The notes under the pieces are model-generated. The model saw only the letters and a program-made list of their open reading frames with translations, searched no databases and was not told the DNA's origin. Source: an uncultured Selenomonadales bacterium (GTDB lineage Bacteria; Bacillota; Negativicutes; Selenomonadales; Selenomonadaceae). Taken from it: DNA of 45,748 bases. This document shows positions 8,754-18,216 of the stretch, in pieces. Position 1 is the stretch's first letter. Each line of letters opens with the position of its first letter. The stretch spans positions 1 to 45,748 of the forward strand of contig CALFJB010000065.1 in the NCBI GenBank assembly GCA_937877565.1, given 5' to 3'. The translations under genes were made by a program, and so were the position numbers.

Positions 8754-11700
8754 CTTTTTTGGAATATGTGGCTAGAAAATATCTGGAGTACTTCGTAATT
8801 GACGAGGGTTATTACCCGGAAATAAACGAAAGTTCCATTAAAGATCCCAAAAATAAATGGCAGAATACCTTCCCGCATCGTGATATTGTTGAACTTTTAA
8901 AAACTTTGGAGCGAACTTTATCGCGTTTGGATAAAAAAGGTATTTGGGTAGAGGGTTCTTACGGTACCGGAAAATCGCGAATACTTTGGATGACGCAAAA
9001 TCTTTTGACTTGTCCTGATAGTGAATTTGAAGCATATTTTGATGAGTATGATAATTTACGCCGTGAAATAGATTTGCGCGAACGTCTTCGTACAATTCGC
9101 AAAGGTAAAATTGTTACGGCGACACGCTATGCAACCGGCGATATAACTTCAACGCAGAAATTAATTTTTGCTGTCTTTGAAAGTTTGACCCGCGCCCTTC
9201 AAAAAGCCGGTTGTAAATTTGACGGCGCGAAAACTCTGCGTGGCAAAATTGCAAATTGGCTTGAATCTGATACGGCTAACTTGGAAATGTTCCGCGCCAA
9301 AATTAAAAAACCCGAATATATGATGTCGTCTGCTTTGGCTAGAAGAAGTGCTGAAGAAATTATTGAGCGTCTGAAAAATCCAAAAATGGAAGTATCACAA
9401 CTTGTCGAAGAAATTTTGAAACTTGGCGAGCGTGAAGGTATCATCGCGTTCCATATAAGTATGAATGATTTGATTGATTGGATAACCGAAGTCATTGAGG
9501 AAAATGATTTAAAAGCCATAGTTTTTTTCTGGGACGAGTTTTCAAAATTCTTTAGCAATAATCGCAACAATCTTGATGAATTTCAACACTTGGCAGAGTT
9601 GTCGAACATTACGCCATTTTACTTTATTATTGCTACTCATCAATCAGAAAGTCTAGCTGAAGAAGGCGGGCAACCATTCAAAATTGTTCTTGACAGGTTC
9701 CATAACAAAAATATCACGATGCCGGACAATATTGCCTTTGAACTTATAGGACACGCACTGAAAATAAAAAAAGATGCTAAAGCTGAATGGAAACACATCT
9801 CAACTGATCTTAGAAATCGTACCTCCAAACCGCGAAAAGCTGTCATGAAACTTTTTTATGATAGAGAAAGAAAGATTAACGAAAAGATTTTAACGGATAT
9901 TCTTCCGATTCACCCAATAACCGCAATTCTTCTGAAAAATTTAGCGGCTTACTTTGGCTCCAATCAGCGGAGTATTTTTAATTTTATCAAGAACAGTGAC
10001 CCAAATATAAAGGCATTCCAAGATTTTATAGCGACTAAAAGTCCGGAAAATGGCGACCTTTTAAGTGTAGATTATCTGTGGAATTTTTTCTATGAAAGCG
10101 GGACTGATGAACACGGCGGCAATGTCGGGCGTATGAATTTAAAACCGTCAATTCGCGCAATCCTTGACACTTACTCCTTGAACGAAAGGAATTTGAACGA
10201 TGATGAAAAAATTGTCTTGAAAACTATTTTGTTATTTCAAGCCATTGAACAAGAATCGCGCGGAGAAGTTGCTCTTTTTCACCCTACTGAAGAAAATATC
10301 GAATTGGCATTTATCGGAGTTTCCAATTTTGAAAACGGGCGCGCTATCACAATCGCCAATGAATTAGTTCGTAAAGAAATTTTGTATAAAAAACCTGATA
10401 AACTTGCAACTTTTGCGGCAATGGCACTCGGCGGAGATTTTTCGGAAATTGAACGACTGAAAAAAGATACCCTTGAAAAAGTAAAGACTGCTGATTTAGT
10501 TGCTAGTGCTGAATTGATTAATGTTTTTGAAACTTCAATGACCGCATCACAAAAGTTCCGCTATATTCTTTACCCTGTCACCGCCGACAATTTCACTTTG
10601 ACGATAAATCGCATTACCAATGAAAAAGAAAGTTTCAAAATTAAAGTCGTCGTATGCTTCGCCCGTAACGAAATTGAGCAGAACAGACTTTTTGATTTAA
10701 TTGGCGATGCTATTTCTAAGTCGCGCTATTATAAATTGGTTTTTATTGACGCGTCGTCCAATTTGATAAATCGCGAAGTGTTTAAGCGTTGGGTAGAAAA
10801 TACCGCTATCGAAAAACATTGGCGCGGCAAAGATAACGCCCTTGCTGAAAGAATGAAACAAAATGCTGATGATTGTTTGGGCGATTGGCAAAAATCTTTT
10901 GAAAACGGTTCGTTTGTCTATTATCCTGCTTTGAAAAATGAAGGCGATAAACGCAAGGGAATTTCTTGTCAAAGTGTCCAAAAAATTATCGAAGAATTTA
11001 AAGATAATGTCCGAAAAATTTTCCCTTATACTTTCGATAATGCTGATATTCCTGATACTCTTTTTCAAGCCTATCAAGGGAAAAAATTCGCTGAAGCCGG
11101 AATACTGCGTACTGAATATTCTATGCTGAAAAATAATGTCATCAAGATAATTTTGGGCGATTTATGGCAAATATCCAGCAAATATTGGGAAGCTTACCCA
11201 GATTTAAATATTTCACGCTTGAAAATCCAATTAGATGCCTTGATTAAAAATGAAATAGAAAAAAAAGTCCGCATATCTTTTGATGATATTCTTGAGTACT
11301 TGTTGGAACAAGGATTTATGCCGCTGAATATTTACGCATTTTTGACGGGCTTTTTACTGAAAGAATATGCCACCGATCCTTACAGATTTAGCGCAGGTGT
11401 CGACGGAAATTTCGGCGGCGCAATGAATGTTCAAAAGTTGTCGGAATGTATCGGCGAATGTATCAAGCAAACTTTAACGCCTACAAAAAATTATCGCCCA
11501 AAATATTTAGAGATTATGTCGCCGAATCAAAGGCAATTTATGAAATTTGTCGCCGACATTTTCGACGCGGCGGAAGACGTTTCAGTAGAACAAAGTGCTC
11601 AAAAATTTCGCTTGCGTTTAAAAAATTTAGGCTATCCTCTTTGGTGTTACGTAGATGCAATAAATGCTAAGTATAAAAATTTCTTATACCTGCTAATGGA

Positions 11701-12967
11701 AATTGCTAATTCCAAACAATCTGTAAGCGTTTCTGCTTTGACTGAACAAGCCGGACAATTTTTGGTAAATAAGCCTTCGGCTTTTGACGATTTAAAAAAT
11801 TTTTTCACTCCTCAAAACGGACTTAAAATTTTCACGGACTTTCTAAAAAATTTTGACGCTGGAATTATTTTTGAATTGGCAAATTTGATTGGTATTGACG
11901 ACGTTATTTCAGAGTGCCAAAGGCGCGTAACTGCCGGCGACGGAATATGGTTGCGTGACAAAGACACTGCCGCAGAGGATTTGCGAAAATTAGTCGTCGA
12001 TTATAAAATTGTAGCCGAAAGTCAAAAATTCGGAAGAGATGGTAAATCCCTCAATGCTTGCATTCATAGTTGGGTTGATTATTGCCGGTTTAACTTGAAA
12101 ATCCCCGCTGATATGCTTTGCGAATATTACCCAACACTGAAAAATTTCTTCGCTATCCTGAAAGATATGGTTACACGTGGCGAAATTCCTCAAAGTCATA
12201 GAGAAAAATTTTTAAATATGCTCGTGGAAAATGCGCAGGCTATTAATACTGCAATTTTCGATTTAATGAGTATTTTTCACGAAAAATTTTTTTACCAACT
12301 TAATGGCTTGACTGAAAATGAAATTTCGGAAATTCAAAATGAATTGCCTCACACTACTTTCACTGATTCGCATGGCAGATTTATTCAAAATTTATCTAAC
12401 CTTGCCAAAAAAAGAAAAGACTATCAACTTAATAATGCGCTTTCCAATTTGTGGCGTGAAGTTGCCGGAAATAAATTTCCTGACGAATGGTCCAAATTTT
12501 ATCGGACGCCAATTTTTGCAATGGTGCCGGCTTCGGAATTGGCAACCGCTCAAAAAGTTTTTGAAACGGTTATGTCGAATCAGCCGCATGAAAACGACGT
12601 TCGCTTTGCTATTGATTATCTCAACAAGCGCCTTTCATATTTTGACGCTATAAAAAAAGGCGTTAATGTCGAAGAATCATTCACTAAAGCGGTTATCGGC
12701 GAATATCAAGTTTTAATGGTTGCTAATGATGAAATTCGTAACGAATTGGAATTGCATTTTCAAGGCTCGGCATATCAATGGTATCCTAATGTTCGCGCCG
12801 GTAAAATTGTAGAGGAATTTGCTAGAAATAAATATTATAATGGTGGCGCTTTCAATAAGGTTACGGAGAAGGTTGAGAAAATGTCGGATCAAGACGCAAA
12901 AAAACTTTTAATCAAATTGTTAGACAAAAATTTTGAAGTCGGCTTGAAAATTTTAAGGGATTATTGA
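8750..12967 (+). CDS. brxC: BrxC-like large ATPase of the BREX system
   Basis: A 1405-residue cytosolic P-loop ATPase. Walker A is GSYGTGKS (69-76), Walker B is IVFFWDEF (258-264, catalytic acidic pair), and a sensor-like segment is IIATHQS (293-299). The order and the roughly 1200-1400 residue length fit BrxC/PglY proteins. BrxC is the conserved AAA-type motor of BREX and is needed with PglZ for phage resistance in characterised systems. The GTG start overlaps the brxP stop (GTGA); a TTG three codons later (8759) has better spacing from AAGAGGG and is an alternative. The long C-terminal part is helical with no recognised motif. No frameshift is seen. Confidence 0.85.
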   Translation: MTFLEYVARKYLEYFVIDEGYYPEINESSIKDPKNKWQNTFPHRDIVELLKTLERTLSRLDKKGIWVEGSYGTGKSRILWMTQNLLTCPDSEFEAYFDEYDNLRREIDLRERLRTIRKGKIVTATRYATGDITSTQKLIFAVFESLTRALQKAGCKFDGAKTLRGKIANWLESDTANLEMFRAKIKKPEYMMSSALARRSAEEIIERLKNPKMEVSQLVEEILKLGEREGIIAFHISMNDLIDWITEVIEENDLKAIVFFWDEFSKFFSNNRNNLDEFQHLAELSNITPFYFIIATHQSESLAEEGGQPFKIVLDRFHNKNITMPDNIAFELIGHALKIKKDAKAEWKHISTDLRNRTSKPRKAVMKLFYDRERKINEKILTDILPIHPITAILLKNLAAYFGSNQRSIFNFIKNSDPNIKAFQDFIATKSPENGDLLSVDYLWNFFYESGTDEHGGNVGRMNLKPSIRAILDTYSLNERNLNDDEKIVLKTILLFQAIEQESRGEVALFHPTEENIELAFIGVSNFENGRAITIANELVRKEILYKKPDKLATFAAMALGGDFSEIERLKKDTLEKVKTADLVASAELINVFETSMTASQKFRYILYPVTADNFTLTINRITNEKESFKIKVVVCFARNEIEQNRLFDLIGDAISKSRYYKLVFIDASSNLINREVFKRWVENTAIEKHWRGKDNALAERMKQNADDCLGDWQKSFENGSFVYYPALKNEGDKRKGISCQSVQKIIEEFKDNVRKIFPYTFDNADIPDTLFQAYQGKKFAEAGILRTEYSMLKNNVIKIILGDLWQISSKYWEAYPDLNISRLKIQLDALIKNEIEKKVRISFDDILEYLLEQGFMPLNIYAFLTGFLLKEYATDPYRFSAGVDGNFGGAMNVQKLSECIGECIKQTLTPTKNYRPKYLEIMSPNQRQFMKFVADIFDAAEDVSVEQSAQKFRLRLKNLGYPLWCYVDAINAKYKNFLYLLMEIANSKQSVSVSALTEQAGQFLVNKPSAFDDLKNFFTPQNGLKIFTDFLKNFDAGIIFELANLIGIDDVISECQRRVTAGDGIWLRDKDTAAEDLRKLVVDYKIVAESQKFGRDGKSLNACIHSWVDYCRFNLKIPADMLCEYYPTLKNFFAILKDMVTRGEIPQSHREKFLNMLVENAQAINTAIFDLMSIFHEKFFYQLNGLTENEISEIQNELPHTTFTDSHGRFIQNLSNLAKKRKDYQLNNALSNLWREVAGNKFPDEWSKFYRTPIFAMVPASELATAQKVFETVMSNQPHENDVRFAIDYLNKRLSYFDAIKKGVNVEESFTKAVIGEYQVLMVANDEIRNELELHFQGSAYQWYPNVRAGKIVEEFARNKYYNGGAFNKVTEKVEKMSDQDAKKLLIKLLDKNFEVGLKILRDY

Positions 12968-12969
12968 AT

Positions 12970-14817
12970 ATGGAAAGTTTGACTCTTGCTAACGCCATAA
13001 AAAAAATTCGCTTATATTTAAATCGCGATACGTTACGCCCTTATTTTGTTATTTCGGACGACATAGCCCAATGCAACGGATTGAAAAATTTTTTTGGCAA
13101 GACTTTCAAGCACATTTACGTTTCAGATTTTTGCAATGACGACTTTCCGATTGATACGGATTTGTTGGTTGAAAAATTAAATTCTCTTGAAAAAAATACA
13201 CTCGTCTTTGGATTGGGCGAATACCTTCACTTTACCGGGCAAGAAAATATTTTGCGTATGTTGCAAGATAAAAATTTTAGCAAGAAGGTTATTTTTATTT
13301 GTCGCGGTATTACGAATTTGCTTGAGAAACTTGCCGACGAAGATTTTAAATTTCACTCGAATCAAATTTGCCGTGTCGTAGGTCAAGAAAATTTTTCCGT
13401 CGTGAAATATAATCCAAATATAAATTTGAAGACGGATGCTGAAAATTTTTATGAACTGCTAAAATTGGCTGAAGCCGGTAAAAATTTTATTTCTGTTAAA
13501 TCTAGATTGCCGCTTATCAATGTGAAAGAGATAAATACTTTTTATGATGCGCTAAAAAATCGTGAGCCACATTTTACCGCGCCGCCAAATGCGTTGACTG
13601 AAAAGCAGTGGCTGGAATATTTTTCTGATGACAAGTGCGAAGGTTATGCGCCGGAACATTGGCGAAGCTTTGCGGCTGGATTTAAAAATAAAATTTCTAA
13701 TCCTTATTTGAAGTACGTATTTGAGCATTCCGCCAATTATGATGAGTATCGAAAAAATTTATTCTTTGCATTGATTGATATGGACGAAAAGAATTTTAAA
13801 GAATTTTATTGGTTGAGAAAATCTGCAGTAAAAAATATTTCGGCACAATATCTTACTGAATATCTTGAGCGCTTGGAAAAACTTTCTTTGGACGCAACAA
13901 AATTTTTAACAGACAACACCGCCGTCGAACGTCGCGCAATGATTCAGTCTTTGCAGGGTAAAGAAAAAATTCCTACGACTTTCAAAAAAAATTATCCCGC
14001 AATGAAAGATTATCTGTCCGATTACGATTTTGGCAACGATGAGATTACAAATTATTTTCGGCGCTATAAAGAAATTAAGCTGTGTAATGTTGACGATGAA
14101 GATTTTAAAAACTTAGTGCAAGAATTTTCGCTTAGCAGACCTTACAATAAATTTGTGACTAGGCAAACAATTCTAGATAAGTCCGACAAAAATTCCAAAC
14201 TTTATTGGCTGGACGCGCTCGGCGTTGAATTTTTGGGCTATATTAAAGCGCGGGCTACTCAACTTGGGCTTGTTCTAAAAATTGAAACTGCGCGTGCCGA
14301 ACTTCCAACTCTGACTTCGATTAATAAAAATTTTTATGCCGATTGGCGCGGCGCTAAATTTGAAAAAAATTCCTACTTGGATGAGTTAAAACATTCGCCG
14401 GAAAAATTTAATGCAAATGGGAAATGTTCCGCACCGACATACATTGACGACGAACTTTTAATCCTTGATAAAGTTATTGATGAAATAAAAATCGCTTTGC
14501 TGAATCATCAAGCAGAGAAAATTATTTTGACTTCTGATCATGGGGCAAGTAGGCTTGCCGTAATGTATGGGCGCGAAAATAAATATAAAATGAATAGCAC
14601 CGGCGAACATTCCGGACGTTGTTGCCCAATAAATTATTTAGATGAAAAGCCTGATTGTGCTTGCGAAGAGAATGGCTACTGGATATTGGCGAATTACGAC
14701 AGATTTTCGGGCGGTCGTTTATCTTCAATCGAAGTACACGGCGGTGCAACTCTGGAAGAAATTTTAGTTCCAATAATAGAATTTGCCTTGCCAAAAGCAA
14801 AGTTTGAGGTAATTTAA
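12970..14817 (+). CDS. pglZ: PglZ family putative phosphatase/phosphodiesterase (BREX)
   Basis: A 615-residue protein. The C-terminal third carries PglZ-type alkaline-phosphatase-superfamily features: YWLDALGVEFLGYI near residue 415 (metal/nucleophile strand) and LTSDHGASRLAVM near residue 520 (metal-binding DHG). Cys and His residues near 548-565 (CCPI, CACE) are notable. PglZ is the one protein shared by all BREX types and is thought to act on a phosphorylated substrate or in DNA discrimination. ATG at 12970 is preferred because AAGGGA lies 10 bases upstream; an in-frame TTG at 12964 would overlap the brxC stop. The gene follows brxC with no real gap, consistent with one operon. Confidence 0.8.
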   Translation: MESLTLANAIKKIRLYLNRDTLRPYFVISDDIAQCNGLKNFFGKTFKHIYVSDFCNDDFPIDTDLLVEKLNSLEKNTLVFGLGEYLHFTGQENILRMLQDKNFSKKVIFICRGITNLLEKLADEDFKFHSNQICRVVGQENFSVVKYNPNINLKTDAENFYELLKLAEAGKNFISVKSRLPLINVKEINTFYDALKNREPHFTAPPNALTEKQWLEYFSDDKCEGYAPEHWRSFAAGFKNKISNPYLKYVFEHSANYDEYRKNLFFALIDMDEKNFKEFYWLRKSAVKNISAQYLTEYLERLEKLSLDATKFLTDNTAVERRAMIQSLQGKEKIPTTFKKNYPAMKDYLSDYDFGNDEITNYFRRYKEIKLCNVDDEDFKNLVQEFSLSRPYNKFVTRQTILDKSDKNSKLYWLDALGVEFLGYIKARATQLGLVLKIETARAELPTLTSINKNFYADWRGAKFEKNSYLDELKHSPEKFNANGKCSAPTYIDDELLILDKVIDEIKIALLNHQAEKIILTSDHGASRLAVMYGRENKYKMNSTGEHSGRCCPINYLDEKPDCACEENGYWILANYDRFSGGRLSSIEVHGGATLEEILVPIIEFALPKAKFEVI

Positions 14818-15024
14818 TTGGCGAAGAAAATTTTTAAGTGCATTGCTTGCGGGAAAATTCCTTTAGCTAAAAATGAAGTCGGTATAAATAAAAAGCTCTT
14901 GGGTATGAAGTCTAAGAATTTTTATTGCTTGAATTGCCTGGCAAATTTTTTGGAAGTCGAGCCGCAAGATATTTTGGATAAGATTGAGGATTTTAAGAAT
15001 GACGGCTGCAAACTCTTTGAATAA
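14818..15024 (+). CDS. Small zinc-ribbon protein inside the BREX-like operon
   Basis: A 68-residue protein that starts with TTG immediately after the pglZ stop codon (TAATTG), so it is probably translated by reinitiation. It carries two CxxC pairs (C8/C11 and C37/C40) that would bind one zinc ion, followed by a short acidic helix. It has no family assignment here. Position suggests a partner of the cysteine desulfurase or of PglZ, for instance a sulfur or metal adaptor or a DNA/protein-binding module. Its last 26 bases overlap the desulfurase start, indicating tight coupling. Confidence 0.65.
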   Translation: MAKKIFKCIACGKIPLAKNEVGINKKLLGMKSKNFYCLNCLANFLEVEPQDILDKIEDFKNDGCKLFE

Positions 15025-16150
15025 AATCATTTACGCTGATAACGCGGCGACGACTCCGATTGATGAAGACGCGCTGAATTTAATGATTGAGTTGCAGAGA
15101 AAATTTTTCGCAAATCCCTCATCGGCTTACAAACTTTCGCGCCCTTTGAAAAAAGTTTTGCTGGAGTCACGAGAAAAAATTGCCGCCTGTATCAATGCCG
15201 AACCTAACGAAATTATTTTTACGTCCGGCGGAACTGAAAGCAATAACTGGGCGATAAAATCTTCCGTGCTTGAAATTTTGAGTGAACGTCCCAACATAAT
15301 CACTTCCGCCATTGAACACAAGGCTATTTTAAATTCTTGCGCGGCGATGAAAAATTTGGGTTGCACCGTTACAAAATTGTCTGTCGATAAAATTGGCGCA
15401 GTCAATCCTGACGACTTACGAAAAAAAATTTTGACGAAGACGAAAATTATTTCTGTAATGCTTGCCAATAATGAAGTCGGGACAATTCAACCGATTAAAT
15501 CTCTTGCAGAAATTTCACACGCCGCCGGGAAAATTTTTCATACGGACGCAGTTCAAGCGGTAGGACACATTCCGATTGACGTAAAATTTTTTGGTGTAGA
15601 TATGCTTTCTGCCTCTGCTCACAAATTCAACGGTCCCAAAGGCATCGGCTTTTTATACATTCGCGACGGTCTGAAAATTTTGCCTTACCTTGACGGCGGC
15701 GGACAAGAATTTAACCTGCGCGCAGGTACAGAAAATATTCCAGCTATTGCGGCAATGGCTCTTGCGCTTGAAAAAAATTGTCGTGATATGCAAAAGACTG
15801 CCGAGAAACTTTCAGCTTGTACAAAAAATTTAATTGACAGTTTAAGGCAAAATAAAATAAACTTCATTATAAACGGTGGTGAAGATCGTTTGCCGGGACA
15901 TTTAAGTTTGTCGTTTAAAGATTGTGTCGGCGAAACTTTAATGCACAGGCTTGATTTAAAAAATATTTGTGTTGCAACAGGTTCAGCTTGCGACGCCGGA
16001 CAAACAAAAATTTCTCACGTTTTAAAAGCAATGAAAATTCCTGAAGATTATGTTCGCGGTACAATCCGAATAACTTTTGGCAAAGGGAATTCAGAAGATG
16101 ACGCAAAAATTATCGGCAACAATTTATCTAAAATTTTACAAAAAAAATAG
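14999..16150 (+). CDS. Cysteine desulfurase (NifS/IscS/DndA-like) in the BREX-like operon
   Basis: A 383-residue fold-type I PLP enzyme that removes sulfur from L-cysteine as an enzyme persulfide. Seen motifs are YADNAATTP at the N-terminus, the PLP-binding Lys209 in SASAHKFNGPKG, the HTDAVQ aspartate, RAGTEN, and the catalytic Cys331 in ATGSACDAG. The length is normal for the family. ATG at 14999 follows GAGG with 9-base spacing and is preferred to an upstream TTG at 14984. It could be a housekeeping enzyme, but its overlap with the BREX genes and the sulfur chemistry of BrxP argue for a DndA-like role as sulfur donor. The stop codon lies inside a hairpin that ends the opposite operon. Confidence 0.9.
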   Translation: MTAANSLNKIIYADNAATTPIDEDALNLMIELQRKFFANPSSAYKLSRPLKKVLLESREKIAACINAEPNEIIFTSGGTESNNWAIKSSVLEILSERPNIITSAIEHKAILNSCAAMKNLGCTVTKLSVDKIGAVNPDDLRKKILTKTKIISVMLANNEVGTIQPIKSLAEISHAAGKIFHTDAVQAVGHIPIDVKFFGVDMLSASAHKFNGPKGIGFLYIRDGLKILPYLDGGGQEFNLRAGTENIPAIAAMALALEKNCRDMQKTAEKLSACTKNLIDSLRQNKINFIINGGEDRLPGHLSLSFKDCVGETLMHRLDLKNICVATGSACDAGQTKISHVLKAMKIPEDYVRGTIRITFGKGNSEDDAKIIGNNLSKILQKK

Positions 16151-16168
16151 CACTTGAAATAAAGTGCT
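16141..16168 (-). terminator. Intrinsic terminator of the ula/tkt operon
   Basis: Read on the minus strand, AGCACTT and AAGTGCT (16149-16168) form a perfect 7-bp stem with a 6-base loop, followed by ATTTTTTT. It lies 48-67 bases after the transketolase stop and overlaps the last codons of the convergent desulfurase gene. Confidence 0.7.
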
Positions 16169-16189
16169 TAATAATATATGAGAGAATGC

Positions 16190-16220
16190 AGACTTCCAAT
16201 TTGGAGGTCTATTTTTTATT
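16190..16220 (+). terminator. Intrinsic terminator of the BREX-like operon
   Basis: On the plus strand AGACTTCC (16190-16197) pairs with GGAGGTCT (16203-16210) with one G-T pair and a 5-base loop, followed by ATTTTTTATT. It lies 40 bases after the desulfurase stop and just before the end of the convergent transketolase gene. Confidence 0.7.
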
Positions 16221-18201
16221 TGCAAATTGATTTAAAAGTTTTTACGACATTGTCGACAGTGAAACCGAATTTTTTGAAGAGAAGTCCAGCCGGAGCAGAT
16301 TCGCCAAAACCTTGCATAGTGACAGTAGCGCCGTCCAAGCCGACATAACTGCCCCAACCAAAATTCCTCGCCGCCTCAATAGCAACACGAGCACGAACAT
16401 TTTTCGGCAAAACTTTTTCTTTGTATTCATCGCTTTGTTGCTCAAACAAATCAACGCAAGGCATTGAAACGACGCGGACATTGATATTTTCTTCAGCAAG
16501 TTTTTTCTGCGCGTCAATGGCAAGTGAAACTTCAGAACCGCTTGCGATTAAAATTCCGTCCAAATTACCATTAGCTTCCGAAATTATATAGCCGCCTTTG
16601 AGAGCTTCTTTACTTGAACCTGCAAGTTGCGGGAGATTTTGACGAGTAAGCGCAAGTGCAGTAGGAGTCTTTGTACTAGTTGCGGCAAGATACCAACCTG
16701 CGGCAGTTTCAGTAGCGTCAGCCGGTCTGAACATATTGATATTGGGAGTTGCGCGGAGCATTGCAAGTTGCTCAATAGGTTCATGGGTAGGACCGTCTTC
16801 ACCAACGCCGATTGAATCGTGAGTCAAAACGTAAGTAATTGGCAAGCCCATTATCGCCGCCAATCTCATCATCGGTTTCATATAATCACTGAAAACGAAG
16901 AATGTACCGACGAAAGTACGCAAGCCGCCATGCAAAGTTATACCGTTCGCAATCGCCGACATTGCCAATTCTCTTACGCCGAAGTGCAAATTTCTTCCTG
17001 CATAATTATCCTTGCTGAAATCGCCGGCGTCTTTCATGTAAGTTTTGTTTGAAGGTGCAAGGTCAGCACTGCCGCCGATAAGATTGGGCATAATATTTTT
17101 CAGACGATTAATCATCGTGCCGGAAAGTGCGCGAGTTGCCTGCGGTTTATCTTCATAAGCCCAAAAATCTTTGTCGTCAAGTAAAGCTTGCGCGTCAATC
17201 GGAGAATTATATTTATCCCAAAGTTTTTTCTTATCAGGATATTTTGCGGAGTAGTCAGCAAAAAGTTTATTCCAAGCGTCTTCGGCAACTTGCCCTTTTT
17301 CCATATCATCTTGAATATGTTTGTAAACTTCGTCGGGAACGTAGAAAGTTTCTTCGGGTTTCGGGTAGTTCAGATTTTGTTTCATCTTCACTACATTTTC
17401 AACGCCAAGCGGTTCACCATGCGCCGCCGCCATACCTTGCTTTGGACTGCCGTAACCAATTTCAGTTTTAACCGTAATAAATGAAGGTTTAGTTTTTTCA
17501 GCCTTCGCCGCTTCAATCGCCTTCGCAATTTCATCAAGGTTATTGCCGTCTTCAACAGTCAAAGTTTGGAAACCGAAAGCCGCCATACGTGCTTGAACAT
17601 TTTCGGTAAAGGCAATGTCGGTACTGCCTTCAATGGAAATTCTGTTGCTGTCGTAAAGGACAATAAGTTTGGACAAACCCAAAGTTCCGGCAAGTGAAAA
17701 CGCTTCGGAAGAAATGCCTTCCATCATGCAACCATCGCCGCCAAGTACGAAGGTGTAATGGTCAACAACATTGAAATCGGGCTTATTGAAAATTGCGGCA
17801 AGATGAGCTTCCGCCATAGCCATACCAACTGCCATTGCCATACCTGCGCCCAAAGGTCCGGTCGTAGCTTCAACGCCATTTGTCCAACCATATTCAGGAT
17901 GCCCAGGCGTCTTTGAATTTTCCTGCCTAAAGTTTTTAAGGTCGTCCAAAGTCAAACCGTAGCCGAAAAGGTGCAGGAGTGAATACAACATAGCGCTACC
18001 GTGTCCGCCGGAAAGTACGAATCTGTCACGATTAGCCCACTTTGAATTTTTAGGATTGTGCGACATTTGATGCGCCCAAAGTTCATAAGCCATAGCGGCA
18101 GAACCAAGCGGCAAACCTGGATGACCTGAATTTGCTTTTTGTACAGCGTCGGCACTAAGTGCGCGAATAGCATTGACGCAAATAATATCTTCCTTATGCA
18201 A
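16216..18201 (-). CDS. tkt: Transketolase
   Basis: A 661-residue thiamine diphosphate enzyme that transfers two-carbon units between ketoses and aldoses (D-xylulose 5-phosphate is a donor). Seen features are the N-terminal HPGLPLGSA motif, the ThDP/Mg2+ site GDGCMMEG, the pyrimidine-domain segment GLRTFVGTFFVFSDY, the substrate-binding HDSIGVGEDGPTH, and a normal-length C-terminal domain. It is the last gene of the ascorbate operon, 15 bases after the beta-propeller gene, and would consume the D-xylulose 5-phosphate made by UlaF. It may be a dedicated copy or the cell's main transketolase; the window cannot tell. Confidence 0.95.
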   Translation of the reverse strand: MHKEDIICVNAIRALSADAVQKANSGHPGLPLGSAAMAYELWAHQMSHNPKNSKWANRDRFVLSGGHGSAMLYSLLHLFGYGLTLDDLKNFRQENSKTPGHPEYGWTNGVEATTGPLGAGMAMAVGMAMAEAHLAAIFNKPDFNVVDHYTFVLGGDGCMMEGISSEAFSLAGTLGLSKLIVLYDSNRISIEGSTDIAFTENVQARMAAFGFQTLTVEDGNNLDEIAKAIEAAKAEKTKPSFITVKTEIGYGSPKQGMAAAHGEPLGVENVVKMKQNLNYPKPEETFYVPDEVYKHIQDDMEKGQVAEDAWNKLFADYSAKYPDKKKLWDKYNSPIDAQALLDDKDFWAYEDKPQATRALSGTMINRLKNIMPNLIGGSADLAPSNKTYMKDAGDFSKDNYAGRNLHFGVRELAMSAIANGITLHGGLRTFVGTFFVFSDYMKPMMRLAAIMGLPITYVLTHDSIGVGEDGPTHEPIEQLAMLRATPNINMFRPADATETAAGWYLAATSTKTPTALALTRQNLPQLAGSSKEALKGGYIISEANGNLDGILIASGSEVSLAIDAQKKLAEENINVRVVSMPCVDLFEQQSDEYKEKVLPKNVRARVAIEAARNFGWGSYVGLDGATVTMQGFGESAPAGLLFKKFGFTVDNVVKTFKSICK

Positions 18202-18216
18202 AAAAATCTCTCCTTC

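Noticed and set aside
14984..14998. Earlier TTG start for the cysteine desulfurase
   Set aside because: It overlaps the GAGG site that serves the ATG at 14999, and the added residues are outside the family N-terminus.
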